Of a DNA stretch of 52,362 bases, positions 12,001 through 22,803 are shown one piece after another. How positions within the stretch are numbered: position 1 is the stretch's first letter; each line of letters opens with the position of its first letter. Made by a program: the position numbers and the translations under genes. Below the pieces are notes generated by a model. The model did not search any database and had not been told where the DNA came from. It saw nothing but the letters and a program-made list of their open reading frames with translations. The stretch is from Welwitschia mirabilis (Eukaryota; Gnetophyta; Gnetopsida; Welwitschiales), in the NCBI GenBank assembly GCA_051453625.1, contig JBOZIK010000001.1, forward strand, positions 259,373,077 to 259,425,438, read 5' to 3'.

Positions 12001-13289
12001 CACAAAAGTAAACTTAATCACTAATATATTGCATAATTAATTTTCTACCTTTATGAAAAATAGAATTAAGTGACCTTAACTAAAAATGATGTATTTTTAG
12101 ATTTTCTAGAAATCTTCAACAAAAATATTTAATATTTTTAATTAAACCTATAGATAATGAGTTGAACATGAATTCCTAAATTTCATGTAATGTGATTAAA
12201 TAATAAAGATAAGGTATTTTACTATTTAAGATTGATACAAATATTTTATAGGGTCTTTGAGAAATAATTTATAGTTTTATAAACTAAATGTGAAATAATT
12301 ACTATTTTTTAAAAGATAAATTAAATTAATTAAACTAAAATGTTTACTATTAAATTATTATTAAAAAAACTTGACATTAATCTATAAAAAAAAGAACTTG
12401 AAAAAATAAAGAGATCTTGTGTTTTGCTCAGCATTTTCTTATAGTTCACTGTTGCATGTTGTTTTGCTGCTGATCTCTTTAATTCCATTCTTTTTTTCAA
12501 TGTGCTGATCATGATGACATTTTTTATCCTCCTTCATGTATTGTTATTGCCTTTTGATATCTACTAGGGTTCTAATAGATTTTGATGTGGCCTACCTTTT
12601 TTTTCTATTATGGCCTTACCGTCTCTGCTTTATTGTCTTCTTACACTCTCAAATTGTTCCTCCTTTTTTGATTACCAACTAATTTTCTTTGCATACCCTC
12701 TAATGCGCATCTACCCTTCTTTCTCTATGATTCCTTCACTATGCTCTCTGGTATTTATCTGCTGTTTCCATAATGGCATCTTTGTAAGTCATGTTATTAG
12801 TTGTTTCCTGTTGGTATTTTTCTATTATCTTGATCATGTGCTCTCTTTTGTATGCCTGTATTCGATGATTTTCCTCCTCCTTATTCTATGATCTACCATC
12901 GCTTAATATTTATCTCCTTTTAGGATGTCTCCTCCTTTATTCTATCATTTTGATCCATGGCTTTTATGCTTTTAATATACCTCAGTGATTTTTATGCTTC
13001 TAATATACCTTAGTGATTTTTTGCTTTAAAGAAGGATAAGGTATCTCCATTAGATTTAGGTCTTCTAGTCTAGAAATATTTCCTTATAATGTAGAGTAAA
13101 TTGAGTGATTTTATGATGTGCTAAGATCCAGTGGAACCCAAACAATATGCAAAATCATTGCAGAGAATTTGGATTGGTAGTTTCACAACCCATTTAACTA
13201 TTAGTGCTTGATGCATTGGCTAGGTGAGTTGTGTGTTCTTGAATTTGTCTTAAAGTCACTTATAATCAATAGGATTGAGGGCTATAGTA
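12001..13289. other. Unassigned AT- and pyrimidine-rich stretch
   Basis: The region is inside the Tat-like element, between the gag side and the SAM synthetase fragment. It is AT-rich to about 12530 and pyrimidine-rich on the plus strand from 12540 to 12960. The open frame at 12610-12891 is rich in F, L, S, C and Y, as any T-rich sequence would be, and resembles no protein I know. I see no gene. Confidence 0.5.
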
Positions 13290-13895
13290 ATATGACCATG
13301 TGCAATGATCTCATCATGTTGGATGGAGATAAGAATAGTGTGAATCCTCTCTAAAACCATTGCACCTTCCTCATTTCTATACTCAACTGTTACTTGGGTT
13401 TGGTCATTAGGCCTGAGCTAAAGACATGTGCCATTTTTTCTGACCTCAGTAAGCCTTGCACCTAGCTTTGTTGCAAGGACATGGATGAGAAGCATAATCT
13501 AAGGGATCTCATCAGTGGTGTAGCCAAACTTGCGGCTTTGGTCTCCTGTGCCAATATCCTTAGGCCTCTTTTAAGATGCCCATGAATGCTCTACATGAAA
13601 TTAGGGCTCTACTACTTGATGTTCACAAGAATCTTAATGTTGTCTATGTCTAAATCAACATCATCGGAGATGAAGCCAATCTCTCTGTACGTCTTCCTGA
13701 TGATCTTCTCATATTTGACATTGGCTTTGATTGTGATTTCTTTAAAGACCATGACCATCTTGGTCTTTTTGCATGTCTCACAGACCACTCTGCTATCTAG
13801 GTTCTGCTTGAGATAAGCATCTAGCATTGCATCACTTACCTAATCGCATAGCTTATATGAGGGTCCCTCGTTTATTTCCAGTAAAACCTCTAGTG
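13290..13895 (-). pseudogene. S-adenosylmethionine synthetase pseudogene fragment (5' half)
   Basis: The enzyme makes S-adenosylmethionine from methionine and ATP in the cytosol. Read on the minus strand, the fragment begins near the start codon: NEGPSYKLCD, a stop, [13 protein letters not shown], then [17 protein letters not shown] and [13 protein letters not shown]. These match the N-terminal third of plant SAM synthetases. After a stop it continues with [56 protein letters not shown] and ILISIQHDE, ending near residue 205 of about 390. At least four in-frame stops and probably a frameshift disable it. Many plant SAM synthetase genes lack introns in the coding part, so the lack of introns is not informative. 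It lies inside the Tat-like element, on the same strand, between the gag side and the 5' LTR. The 3' half of the gene is missing. Confidence 0.9.
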
Positions 13896-13930
13896 ATCTT
13901 AATAAGAGATCGACGATTATATCATTCTTC

Positions 13931-14564
13931 NNNNNNNNNNNNNNNNNNNNNNNNNNNNNNNNNNNNNNNNNNNNNNNNNNNNNNNNNNNNNNNNNNNNNN
14001 NNNNNNNNNNNNNNNNNNNNNNNNNNNNNNNNNNNNNNNNNNNNNNNNNNNNNNNNNNNNNNNNNNNNNNNNNNNNNNNNNNNNNNNNNNNNNNNNNNNN
14101 NNNNNNNNNNNNNNNNNNNNNNNNNNNNNNNNNNNNNNNNNNNNNNNNNNNNNNNNNNNNNNNNNNNNNNNNNNNNNNNNNNNNNNNNNNNNNNNNNNNN
14201 NNNNNNNNNNNNNNNNNNNNNNNNNNNNNNNNNNNNNNNNNNNNNNNNNNNNNNNNNNNNNNNNNNNNNNNNNNNNNNNNNNNNNNNNNNNNNNNNNNNN
14301 NNNNNNNNNNNNNNNNNNNNNNNNNNNNNNNNNNNNNNNNNNNNNNNNNNNNNNNNNNNNNNNNNNNNNNNNNNNNNNNNNNNNNNNNNNNNNNNNNNNN
14401 NNNNNNNNNNNNNNNNNNNNNNNNNNNNNNNNNNNNNNNNNNNNNNNNNNNNNNNNNNNNNNNNNNNNNNNNNNNNNNNNNNNNNNNNNNNNNNNNNNNN
14501 NNNNNNNNNNNNNNNNNNNNNNNNNNNNNNNNNNNNNNNNNNNNNNNNNNNNNNNNNNNNNNNN
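13931..14564. other. Assembly gap, 634 N
   Basis: The gap hides the junction between the SAM synthetase fragment and the 5' LTR of the Tat-like element, including its primer binding site. No long duplicated flank is visible. Confidence 0.9.
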
Positions 14565-15254
14565 TCTTCTTTTTATGATAAAATAAAACTATTCTGTGTT
14601 GAGAATCCTTCATAAATTCTTTTGTAAGAGAATACCTCATGGGCCTCAGAAATCTTGCTCTTTACTTTAGAATCAGGTCTATTAGAATCAGCAAGAGTAC
14701 TTTGTGCATCTAGTTTCTATTTTCCTTTGTCAGATTCATAAATGTTTCCACTACCTTGAAAAGAAGATTTGGTACAATAAACCTACACGTCTGTATTCTC
14801 TTTATCCCTATCTCTGTACCACGATTTTAACTTCTTTGAACCTCCACTCCGAGAACCTTAGAAAGCATTTAGGAAAGAACTCTTAGACACACTAAATTGT
14901 GTTACATATTACTGCTTATGCCAGGAGACCTTCTAGATAATGAAAAGGACATCAATAATAGATAAATACTACTGCCTATGAAGAACTACTGATCTCATCC
15001 TAAATATTAAATGCTAATCATCCTTCCTCCTTTTATAGCAATACCCATGGAACATTTTTTAAGTCATGAAATGCTACTTACTAATCACATTAAGAGCACT
15101 CTATTGTAATGGCTTAGAAGCTCAAGTCATCCTTTACTAGGTAGTAGAAGATTTTCATACACATTAGTAAAATGTCATGCACTACAGAGGAGTGGCAGAA
15201 AGAAGGAATAAGGAAAATAAGGGATGTTATAATATCAATTATGTTTCCAGAATT
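14565..15254 (-). repeat. 5' LTR of the Tat-like element, part 1 (inner side)
   Basis: This aligns with about 725-1405 of the 3' LTR. It is interrupted exactly at 15254 by the CRM-like element and resumes at 20605. A minus-strand TATA box (TATAAAAGG, 15029-15037) matches the one in the other LTR. Between about 14600 and 14890 the two LTR copies keep a common minus-strand reading frame without indels; see the findings. Confidence 0.75.
15250..15254. repeat. Target site duplication GAATT, left copy
   Basis: GAATT directly precedes the TG of the left LTR of the CRM-like element and is repeated exactly after the CA of the right LTR at 20605-20609. Five bases is the usual length for Ty3/gypsy integrase. 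The unoccupied version of the site is seen in the other Tat-like LTR near 1398-1402 (GGATT). Confidence 0.95.
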
Positions 15255-15652
15255 TGACACAGCATGAAAAGAATTCAAAGAAAAAATCCTTTAAGGGAAA
15301 GATAAATCTATATAATTTCTATTTTAAAAATTATTGTCTACAATAGTACATGATGTACTTATTTATAAGACATTAGTCCTTTCAGCAGAAATCTCTAAAA
15401 AATATGGGATTAGAGAAAAATAAAAAACTAATAAATGCTAAAATATAAAGATGAGGGTTACACTACTCTATTCCCTTTATTATGAAAATAACAGTAACAG
15501 CTAAATATAAAGATGGGGGTTACATCACTTCACCCCTGCTAACATAAAAGTAGTAATAAATGCTAAATAATAAAGATGGAGGTTACACCACTCCATCCCT
15601 CTTAACTAGGTTCGGCCCCACCATGAAGTCACTAGTAGTATGTTGCACGTCA
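15255..15652 (-). repeat. 3' LTR of the CRM-like element
   Basis: 398 bp, from TGACACAGCATG to TTGCACGTCA on the plus strand. It pairs with 20206-20604. By eye the two LTRs agree at roughly 85-90% of positions, so the insertion is old. Three tandem units of about 63 bp lie at 15437-15600, and a minus-strand TATA box is at about 15361-15368. The pol frame runs into it, with its stop at 15606. Confidence 0.92.
15437..15600 (-). repeat. Three tandem 63-bp units inside the CRM-like LTR
   Basis: The plus-strand phrase AATATAAAGATGGAGGTTAC, followed by a run of CACTNCATCCC, occurs three times about 63 bases apart (starting near 15440, 15503 and 15566). The other LTR has the same three units (about 20392-20556). 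They lie on the upstream side of the LTR TATA box in the element's own orientation, so they are in U3, where retroelement enhancers are usually found. That role is inferred. Confidence 0.8.
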
Positions 15653-18600
15653 GTTCCCTCAACTTGAAGAAAAAACTTGTCCTCGACTTAGGCTCTAGAT
15701 CAAGATAAATCAGCTCATCAGATGCGTGAAACAGTGATAAATTAGGTACATTGAAGGTATTAGAAATTCCCATGTTTATTGGAAGGTAAACAACATAAGC
15801 ATTATCATTGATCTTCTTGCTGATTGTAAATGGTCCATATTTCTTTGGTTGTAACTTACCATATGTACCAATTGGATATCGCTCCCACTGAAGAAACACC
15901 ATGACAGAGTCCTCCACTGCAAAAGTCTGTTTCCTTCTATGCTTGTTAGCAATTATCTTATACCTTTTATTGGCCTCCTCCAGTCTCTGCTTAACTTCTT
16001 TATGCATCTTCACTATTTGGTTGGCCATATGTATCATTGTTACACTCTTTTCTGCTTCCTTTGATAATTTGATCAGATCTAGGATATGCTATGATGCCTT
16101 GGTGTAGAACACAAAAAAGGGAAATCTCCCAATAACATTGTGGATACATTATTATAAGTGGACTTTGCTTGAGACAATGTCAAATCCCACTGCTTTGGCT
16201 TTTCTCCACATATACTACAAATCAGATTACCTAATATTTGATTAATTGCTTCTATTTGGTCATCAGATTATGAGTGAGATGTGCTACAAAAATTCAAGGT
16301 TGAGCCAAATAGTTTCCATAGGATTCACCAAAAGTGACCTAGGAATTTGCTATCCCAATCTAAAGTAATTATTTTTGGAACACCGTGTAGATGAACAATT
16401 CCTTAAAAAATGTTTAGCCATACCAACAGTGTCTGAAGTCTTCTTACAAGGAATAAAATGTGCCATCTTAGAAAACCTATCAATAACAACAAACATAGAA
16501 TCTACTCCTCTCTGTGTTCAAGTCAGGCTAAGCACGAAATCCATTGATAAGTCCTTTTATATATTTTTAGGGATGGGTAGTGGCATATACAACCCAGTGT
16601 TCTGAGATTGTCCTTTAGCAGTCTGATAAACATAATACTTTTGCATAAATCTAGTCATGTCCTGTCGTAGCTGTGGCTAATAAATTCTCTCACGGACTAT
16701 AACAACTATTTTATCACGTCCCATGTGTGTAGCCAACCCACTAGTATGTAAGTCTTGGATTACCTTTTCTTGTAGTGAGGTTTGAGAAAGGCAAAGAAGA
16801 TTGCCCTACATTAAGTATCCATCTTGCACATGAAAATCTTACACAAGCTGCTCATTTGAACAACTCTTCCAAATTTGTCCAAAGTCCCCATCTCCTGCAT
16901 AACAGTGCCTCAACTATTCAAAGCCAACGATTTCCTACTTTAAGGTAATCCATAATCCCGCTCTCTGACTTAGTGCATCTGCCACTGCATTATGTACTCT
17001 CTACTTATGATGTATCTTGAAAGGGAATTTTTATAAGAATTGGCACCATCAGGCATGCATATCCTTGCTGATTTGCTTCTAACTATTTAGATACTTTAGC
17101 GCCTCATGGTCTGAGTACAATATGAATTTCTTGCCAATTAGATAGTGCTTCCATGTCTTCAAAGCCCATACAAATGAATAAAACTCCTTATCATAGGTAC
17201 TCCACTTCTGCCTAGCATCACTAAGCTTCTCACAGAAGTAGCAAACTGGCCCGTGCTCTTGGGATAGAATAGCCCCTTTTTTTACTCCACTAGCATCATA
17301 ATCAACTTCAAATAGCTTATTAAAATTGGGTAAGCCTAAGATCAGAGCAGTGCACAGCTTTTCTTTCAATAAAGTAAAACTCCTTTTAGCTTCTTCTCCA
17401 TAATGGAATCTTCCTTTCTTCAAGCACTCTGTGATTGGTGCTGCAATGATGCTAAAATTCTTGATGAAGCATTAATAGAAAGTAGCCAACCCATGAAAGC
17501 TTCGAACTTCTGAGATAGTTTTGGGAGTAGGCCATTCCCTGATCACTTTCACCTTAGTTTCATCTACTCTAAGTCCATCATCACTGACAATAAACCCTAG
17601 GAATAGTAATTCCTTATTAAGAAAACTAGACTTCTTAAGGTTTACATATAGTTTAATCTTCTGCAAAACTATTAGTATATCCCTCAAATGCAATAAGTGC
17701 TCATCCTCAGTCTAGTTATAATCAATATATCATCAAAGTAAACTACAATAAACTTTTCAATGTATGATTTCAATACTTGATTCATAAGCTGCATAAAGGT
17801 ACTAGGAGCATTTGATAACCTAAAGGGCATTACCAACCACTCATACAATCCTTCTTTTGTCTTGAAAGCTGTCTTCCACTCATACCTAAGCCTAATTCTA
17901 ATTTGATGATAATCATTCTTTAAATATAGCTTCGAAAACCACTTGGCTCCATCTAATCTATCCTGCATCTTATCTAAACTAGGAATTGAAAACTTGTAAC
18001 CCACTATAATGTTATTAATGGCCCTGCTATCTATGCACATCCTCTAGCTACCATCCTTCTTCGGAGTCAATAAGGTAGGTATAGCACACGGGCTCATGCT
18101 CTCCTGGATGTGCCCCTTCTATAATAGCTCCTCCACCTTCTTCTTAAGGATCTCACTCTTCTTTAGGCTCATCCTATAGTGCAGTAAATTAGGCAAACTG
18201 GCTTTAAGAAATAAGTCAATATGATGTTAAACATCTCTCATGGATGGTAACCCATCTGAAACATCTTCTGGCATCAAATCACAGAACTCCATTAGTAAAG
18301 ACCTAACAGCATCAGGTTGCTCCTCCACTTGTAACTCAGCCTTTGTCTCACATACCTGCTTTACTATAAGTACATGAACTTGCCTTGTCTCCTTAAGCTC
18401 AGCTTTAAACTCCTTAGTAAGGGTGAGAAAAATCCTCTCTATAGTTTTCTTAACCTTACTCTTTAATGGTAGTAAGGTATATTTCACTTCATCCTTCTCC
18501 AGGCTATATTGATTACTCCTTCCTAAATGTTGGGCATTTACATCAAATTGCCATGGCCTCCCAAATAGCAAATGACATACATCCATATTCACAATATCAC

Positions 18601-18850
18601 AGTACACCTTATCTTTATATTTACCAATTGAAAAAGGAATTTTATAGTATTCATTTACCTCAATGCAATCCGCTCTAGATTTGATCTAACCCAAGGTGTA
18701 AGAATTTAGGTTTTTCTCTATTGCAATCCCTAGCTTTTTGACTGCCTTTCTTTCAATAATATTCTCCATACTATCATTTTCCACAACTAAAGCAAATATC
18801 TTACCAAAAATGATGCACCTAGTCTAAAACAGTTGATGTTGTTGTGATTT
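15606..18850 (-). pseudogene. pol of the CRM-like gypsy element, disabled
   Basis: Domains follow in the gypsy order on the minus strand. Protease (about 18840-18480): FSIGKYKDKVYCDIVNMD and LLFGRPWQFD. RT (about 18160-17480): [37 protein letters not shown], the intact catalytic box YFDDI (17726-17740) and PTPKTISEVRSFHGLA. RNase H (about 17430-17060): FEVDYDASG and [12 protein letters not shown]. Integrase (about 16950-15660): [47 protein letters not shown] and the C-terminal KKYGPFTISKKINDNAYVV with GISNTFNV. The protease active site reads E-N-D-S where related elements have D-G-G-S. Several stops and frameshifts break the frame, for example after the RT box near 17700 and in the integrase core near 16330. 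No chromodomain is seen. Confidence 0.93.
15653..15660 (-). other. Polypurine tract of the CRM-like element
   Basis: The minus strand reads TTGAGGGAAC immediately before the 3' LTR start TGACGTGC. It is a short purine run in the right place for plus-strand priming and confirms the minus-strand orientation. Confidence 0.7.
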
Positions 18851-18879
18851 CTTATCTTGTTTTAGAGCTAGCATCATCC

Positions 18880-20150
18880 TTCACACTATGTAAGTAGCTT
18901 CTTCTGCCTCCTCATCTTTGAAGCCATCTTCATCTTCATCTGGCTTATAGTAATATGCATCCTCCTCATCTTCTCTAGTCACCAGGTTTGCTATTTTTCT
19001 TTAAGAGCACTCATTCAATCGGTGGCCCCATTGGTTACATCTGTAACACTTGTTAGTTGTCGGTTTTACATAAGGGTTTATAGCTTTCTGAATCTATGCC
19101 TCCTTCTCCATTGCATCTGTCATGGCTTGCTTCCCTATAGCCTTCTCCTCTTGGTTCTTACTACTGCTGCCATAATGATCACCTCGTCCTATTATTTCTT
19201 GTAACATTCTCAACTTTTCAACTTTACTAATAGGTCTAAAATTTTTTGAGCCCCTTTTACTCCTCTCCTGCTGCATCATCTCTACCTTCGTTGCCATATT
19301 TTTGGCCTCAGACAGTGTCCTCAAGATCTATACACTAATTCTATTTCTACTATAGGGTTTTAATCCATCAAGATACCTGACTACTTGTTGTCCCTTGGTC
19401 TCCACTAGATTATTTCGCTCAGCCAGTCTCATGAAATCTGTGGAATACTCATGCACTAAACGATTGCCCTGCTAGCAATGCTGGTATTGTTGGAATAAGG
19501 TCTGCTCATAGTCAGGTGGCAAGAATTTCTGAATCAATAATCTCTTTATTTGAGACCAGGTATGAACTCGATCCCTTCCTTCACGTTCTCTCCTTCTTTT
19601 CAACCTATCCCACCATGCTGAAGCACCTCCCTTTAGTCAGCAAGCAACCAATATAACTCACTTTTTAATAGGGGTCTCCATATAACTGAATAACCTATAG
19701 ATGTCAGTGAGCCAATCCAAGAACTCCTTTATTCCCAAGTTGTCATTAAAATAAGGAATATCAACTTTTAACTTAAAATCATTACCTTCTCGATCTTCAT
19801 TTCTTCTATATCGACCTCCTTGCTATCTTATACTATATTGAAAATCTTGTTCTTCCTCAAGCTCATTTGCTTCTTCTTTGGAACTATCATTTTCAACGAA
19901 ATTCGATCTATGGATAGGAATAGGCCTATAGGCAGGATCACCACAAGCAACATTAACTCCTAGCATTCTGCCATTGATCCAATTTCAGTTCACATTGATA
20001 CTTAGAGCATGTAGCTGATCTGTAATCTTATTAATTTGCTCCTTAAAGTGATGGAATCTTGGGTCATTTTCTTGCTCCAAGCACCTCAATAAACATTTCT
20101 CCAATCGTTACAATGTTTCATCCCCAAGGATCGGGGCTTCAATCTCCCGA
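18880..20150 (-). pseudogene. gag of the CRM-like gypsy element, disabled
   Basis: The minus strand encodes a typical gypsy Gag: DFKLKVDIPYFNDNLGIKEF (about 19725-19785), then KGGASAWWDRLKRRR, TWSQIKRLL, KFLPPDYEQTLFQQYQHC and LVHEYSTDFMRLAERNNL. Near the end is a CCHC zinc knuckle, CYRCNQWGHRLNEC (19007-19048), with the exact C-X2-C-X4-H-X4-C spacing used to bind genomic RNA. Upstream is an acidic stretch and a helix-prone QINKITDQLHAL. Several stops interrupt the frame, for example in the Q-H-C-stop-Q-G-N phrase, so it cannot make a full Gag. It starts soon after the primer binding site. Confidence 0.9.
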
Positions 20151-20194
20151 GCATCATCATGAAGATCACCACCATCATAGTCAGTCACCGTTAG

Positions 20195-20205
20195 GCTCTG
20201 ATACC
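20195..20205 (-). other. Primer binding site (Met-tRNA type) of the CRM-like element
   Basis: The minus strand reads GGTATCAGAGCC right after the 5' LTR end. It is complementary to the 3' end of plant initiator Met-tRNA, the usual primer for plant Ty3/gypsy and many copia elements. The first T of the common TGGTATCAGAGC is A here. Confidence 0.9.
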
Positions 20206-20604
20206 TAATACAGCATGAAAAGCATTCAAAGAAAAAACCCTTTAAGGAAAAGAGAAATCTTTATAACTTCTATTTCCAAAATTGTTATTTACAATAGTAC
20301 ATGATGTACTTATTTATAAGACATAAGTCCTTTTAGCATAAATCCCTAAACAATGTGGAATTAGAGAAAAATAGAAAACTAATAAATACTAGAATATAAA
20401 GATGGAGGTTACACTACTCTATCCCCCTTATTATGGAAATAATAGTAATAACTAAATATAAATATGGGGATTACATCACTCCACCCTTGCTAATATAAAA
20501 GTAGTAATAAATGCTGAAGAAAAAAGATGGAGGTTACACCATTCCATCCCTCCTAACTAGATTCGGGTCCACCCATGAAGTCACTAGCTATACGTTCCAT
20601 GTCA
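20206..20604 (-). repeat. 5' LTR of the CRM-like element
   Basis: 399 bp, ending TTCCATGTCA on the plus strand, so that on the minus strand the LTR begins TGACATGGAA. Its inner edge has decayed from the expected TG...CA (plus-strand TAATACAG against TGACACAG in the other LTR). A TATA box reads TTATAAATAAG on the minus strand (about 20311-20320). It would drive transcription of gag and pol toward lower coordinates. Confidence 0.92.
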
Positions 20605-20609
20605 GAATT
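20605..20609. repeat. Target site duplication GAATT, right copy
   Basis: Exact copy of 15250-15254, directly after the LTR terminus CA. The Tat-like LTR sequence continues from here. Confidence 0.95.
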
Positions 20610-21124
20610 CGAATTGTTCTTCCATAGATTCTTTCTCAAGGCTTAACATTATATTTAATAAGAAACATTATTTAAAGTTCTTCAATCAACATAAAAATGA
20701 ATTATCTTCTAATGAAAGAAACTTTAGCTACTTTATTTAGTGATTTTTTTATTTCAAAGTTTAAAAAATATTAATGCTACTACTAGTGTTTTCCCACTAT
20801 GATTTTGAAGTGCTTGATAGGCATTCTTTAGATTATATATATTAAACGGAGGAAAAACTTTAAAATTCCAAAAATGGAAAACTCTTTTACTAGTGTTTTT
20901 TCTCTTGTTAAAGATGGTAAAGTCCAATAATCAATTGTAAATATATTCTTTGATCAATAAAAAGGAGATCTGAAAAATATATTAGAGGCAAAGGTTAAGT
21001 TCTGACATGGAAAATGGTGTTGAATACAAAGGAGGATGATATGTAAAAGACAAAATATAAGGCTAAGGTGAAATCTATAAGGAATATAAGGGGATGGAAA
21101 ATGGGATAAATGAAAATGCTCTCA
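20605..21124 (-). repeat. 5' LTR of the Tat-like element, part 2 (outer side)
   Basis: This continues the 14565-15254 segment and aligns with about 1398-1927 of the 3' LTR, ending in the same AATGCTCTCA. It is the outer edge of the Tat-like element; what follows (TAGCTAACAAATAAAC) is not shared with the other copy beyond three bases. Confidence 0.8.
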
Positions 21125-21127
21125 TAG

Positions 21128-21596
21128 CTAACAAATAAACATTTTGCAAAATTCCACTAGCCAACCATTAGGCTCAAGGCTTCTATTATTTGTCATGCTT
21201 CTAATATTAATTTCTATTTTTTATGTTGTGAATGGCTTTATTAAATTTTTTTAATTATTTATGTTAAGCATCTTATAAAGATTAAAGTTTTTGGATGTGC
21301 TTTGTTATCGCTCTAAATATCTTTATAATGCTCTACAAACATTGTTGATAGTTCTTTCTCCTCTATGATATCTTTATCATCCTATCATATCCTTTTGATC
21401 TAGTTTATTTGCATTTAATAATTGCTTTCTAAAAACCAATGTCTTGAAGTGTCATGCTCCTTTCTTGAGCCATTTAATTCTTGACTATTATTTCTAATAG
21501 AACTCTTTATCTTTGTAAAGGTTATGTAGGTTGAATAAAATCTTTGTTTTTTCATTATCTCTTCTTTGATCATTTCTCTCCCTCCCTCTCTCTCCC

Positions 21597-21639
<43 letters not shown>

Positions 21640-21739
21640 NNNNNNNNNNNNNNNNNNNNNNNNNNNNNNNNNNNNNNNNNNNNNNNNNNNNNNNNNNNNN
21701 NNNNNNNNNNNNNNNNNNNNNNNNNNNNNNNNNNNNNNN

Positions 21740-21810
<71 letters not shown>

Positions 21811-21949
21811 AATACTAGTAAGTTAGTTAAATAACTCACTTTCTAAACTTTAAAGGTTCTTCTATCCTTTCTAGTACATTCCTTTTGAGTTAATTAATTC
21901 CTATAGAAGGAATTCCCAAAAGGGTTAATACTTTGTACATACTCTAGAT
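21128..21949. other. AT-rich flank with TC microsatellite
   Basis: Outside the Tat-like element. It contains a (TC)n tract on both sides of a 100-N gap (21598-21807) and otherwise AT-rich sequence. The open frames here encode only SLSLSL or EREREF-type repeats from the microsatellite and are not genes. Confidence 0.6.
21598..21807. repeat. (TC)n microsatellite with assembly gap
   Basis: About 40 bases of TC precede and about 68 bases follow a gap of 100 N (21640-21739). The real repeat length is unknown because the assembler broke inside it. Confidence 0.95.
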
Positions 21950-22690
21950 GTTCTTAATAATGTATTTCAAATCTTATCTTTCTAATTAATAAAGTCTAAA
22001 CTTAAAGCTATAGTGGTAGTATGGATTAACCCTTATTTTTAACAAAATTAGTTTTTGATTTAATCCCATTCTTGGAAGATCATATAAAGTGCATGGGGTA
22101 GAGGCCTCTAACCTACTAATAATCTAAGCTTTGTCAATTCTAGTCAATATTTTCCAAGCTCCTTATCATCTATTGAACTACATGTACTTTATGTTATAAA
22201 TTTTTAAATCATGCATGTCATTCTCTTAGAATATAATCAAGTGATCCTCCATTTTTTTAAATTCTACTAACTACTACTCAATTTTTTCTAATGGTATAAA
22301 CATTATTTAAAGTCTCCTATAGTTAGCCATTTTTTACTTTGAAATTTTTTAATCATGTTTTTAATTAAAGAAATATAGTCATTATGGCTTCATGGGCCAT
22401 AATAATTGGTGATAATTATATCTAAACTAAATGTAAATGCATGAGGTATTTTATTTAATAATATTAAAAGGTAATTTAATAGCTATCAAAAGTTCACAAA
22501 TATGTCTAGTTCTAACATATGAACTATTTTCCAATGCTGTGAAAAGGTGCATTCTTTAATGGTAAAAGCTTAATTTCTTGAATACATGCTAATTGTACAT
22601 TCTAATCTGAAATAATATGAAGAATAAATTTTCATTTATAGAAGTTCCCATCCCATTTATGTTCCAAAAGAGCATCATTATTAGTTTTGT
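21950..22690 (-). pseudogene. L1-type LINE endonuclease remnant
   Basis: On the minus strand, with frame changes, the apurinic-type endonuclease of plant L1 LINEs can be followed: FWNINGMG (22647-22666, compare WN.RG), CIQEIKL (22567-22587, the QE-K motif with the catalytic glutamate), TIGDFK (22306-22323, the GDFN box with N changed), LEKIE, FKKMEDH and RIDKA. The order and spacing fit the family. Many stops are present. The RT that should follow at lower coordinates is not seen; sequence there is replaced by the microsatellite and the Tat-like LTR. Confidence 0.75.
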
Positions 22691-22751
22691 CAGTAGCTAT
22701 TATGATTTTCTATAATGTCCTTTATCATATATTGGATTTATTACTAGGCTT

Positions 22752-22754
<3 letters not shown>

Positions 22755-22803
<49 letters not shown>

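Noticed and set aside
12610-12891. 93-codon hydrophobic frame, possible membrane protein
   Set aside because: The plus strand is T-rich here, which by itself gives F, L, S and C codons. No start context, domain or neighbour supports a gene.
13827-14640. Frames of about 260 codons on both strands
   Set aside because: Made of a 634-N gap. Only the edge at 13827-13895 on the minus strand is meaningful, as part of the SAM synthetase fragment.
16375-16605. 76-codon plus-strand frame
   Set aside because: Shadow of the integrase core encoded on the minus strand in the CRM-like element.
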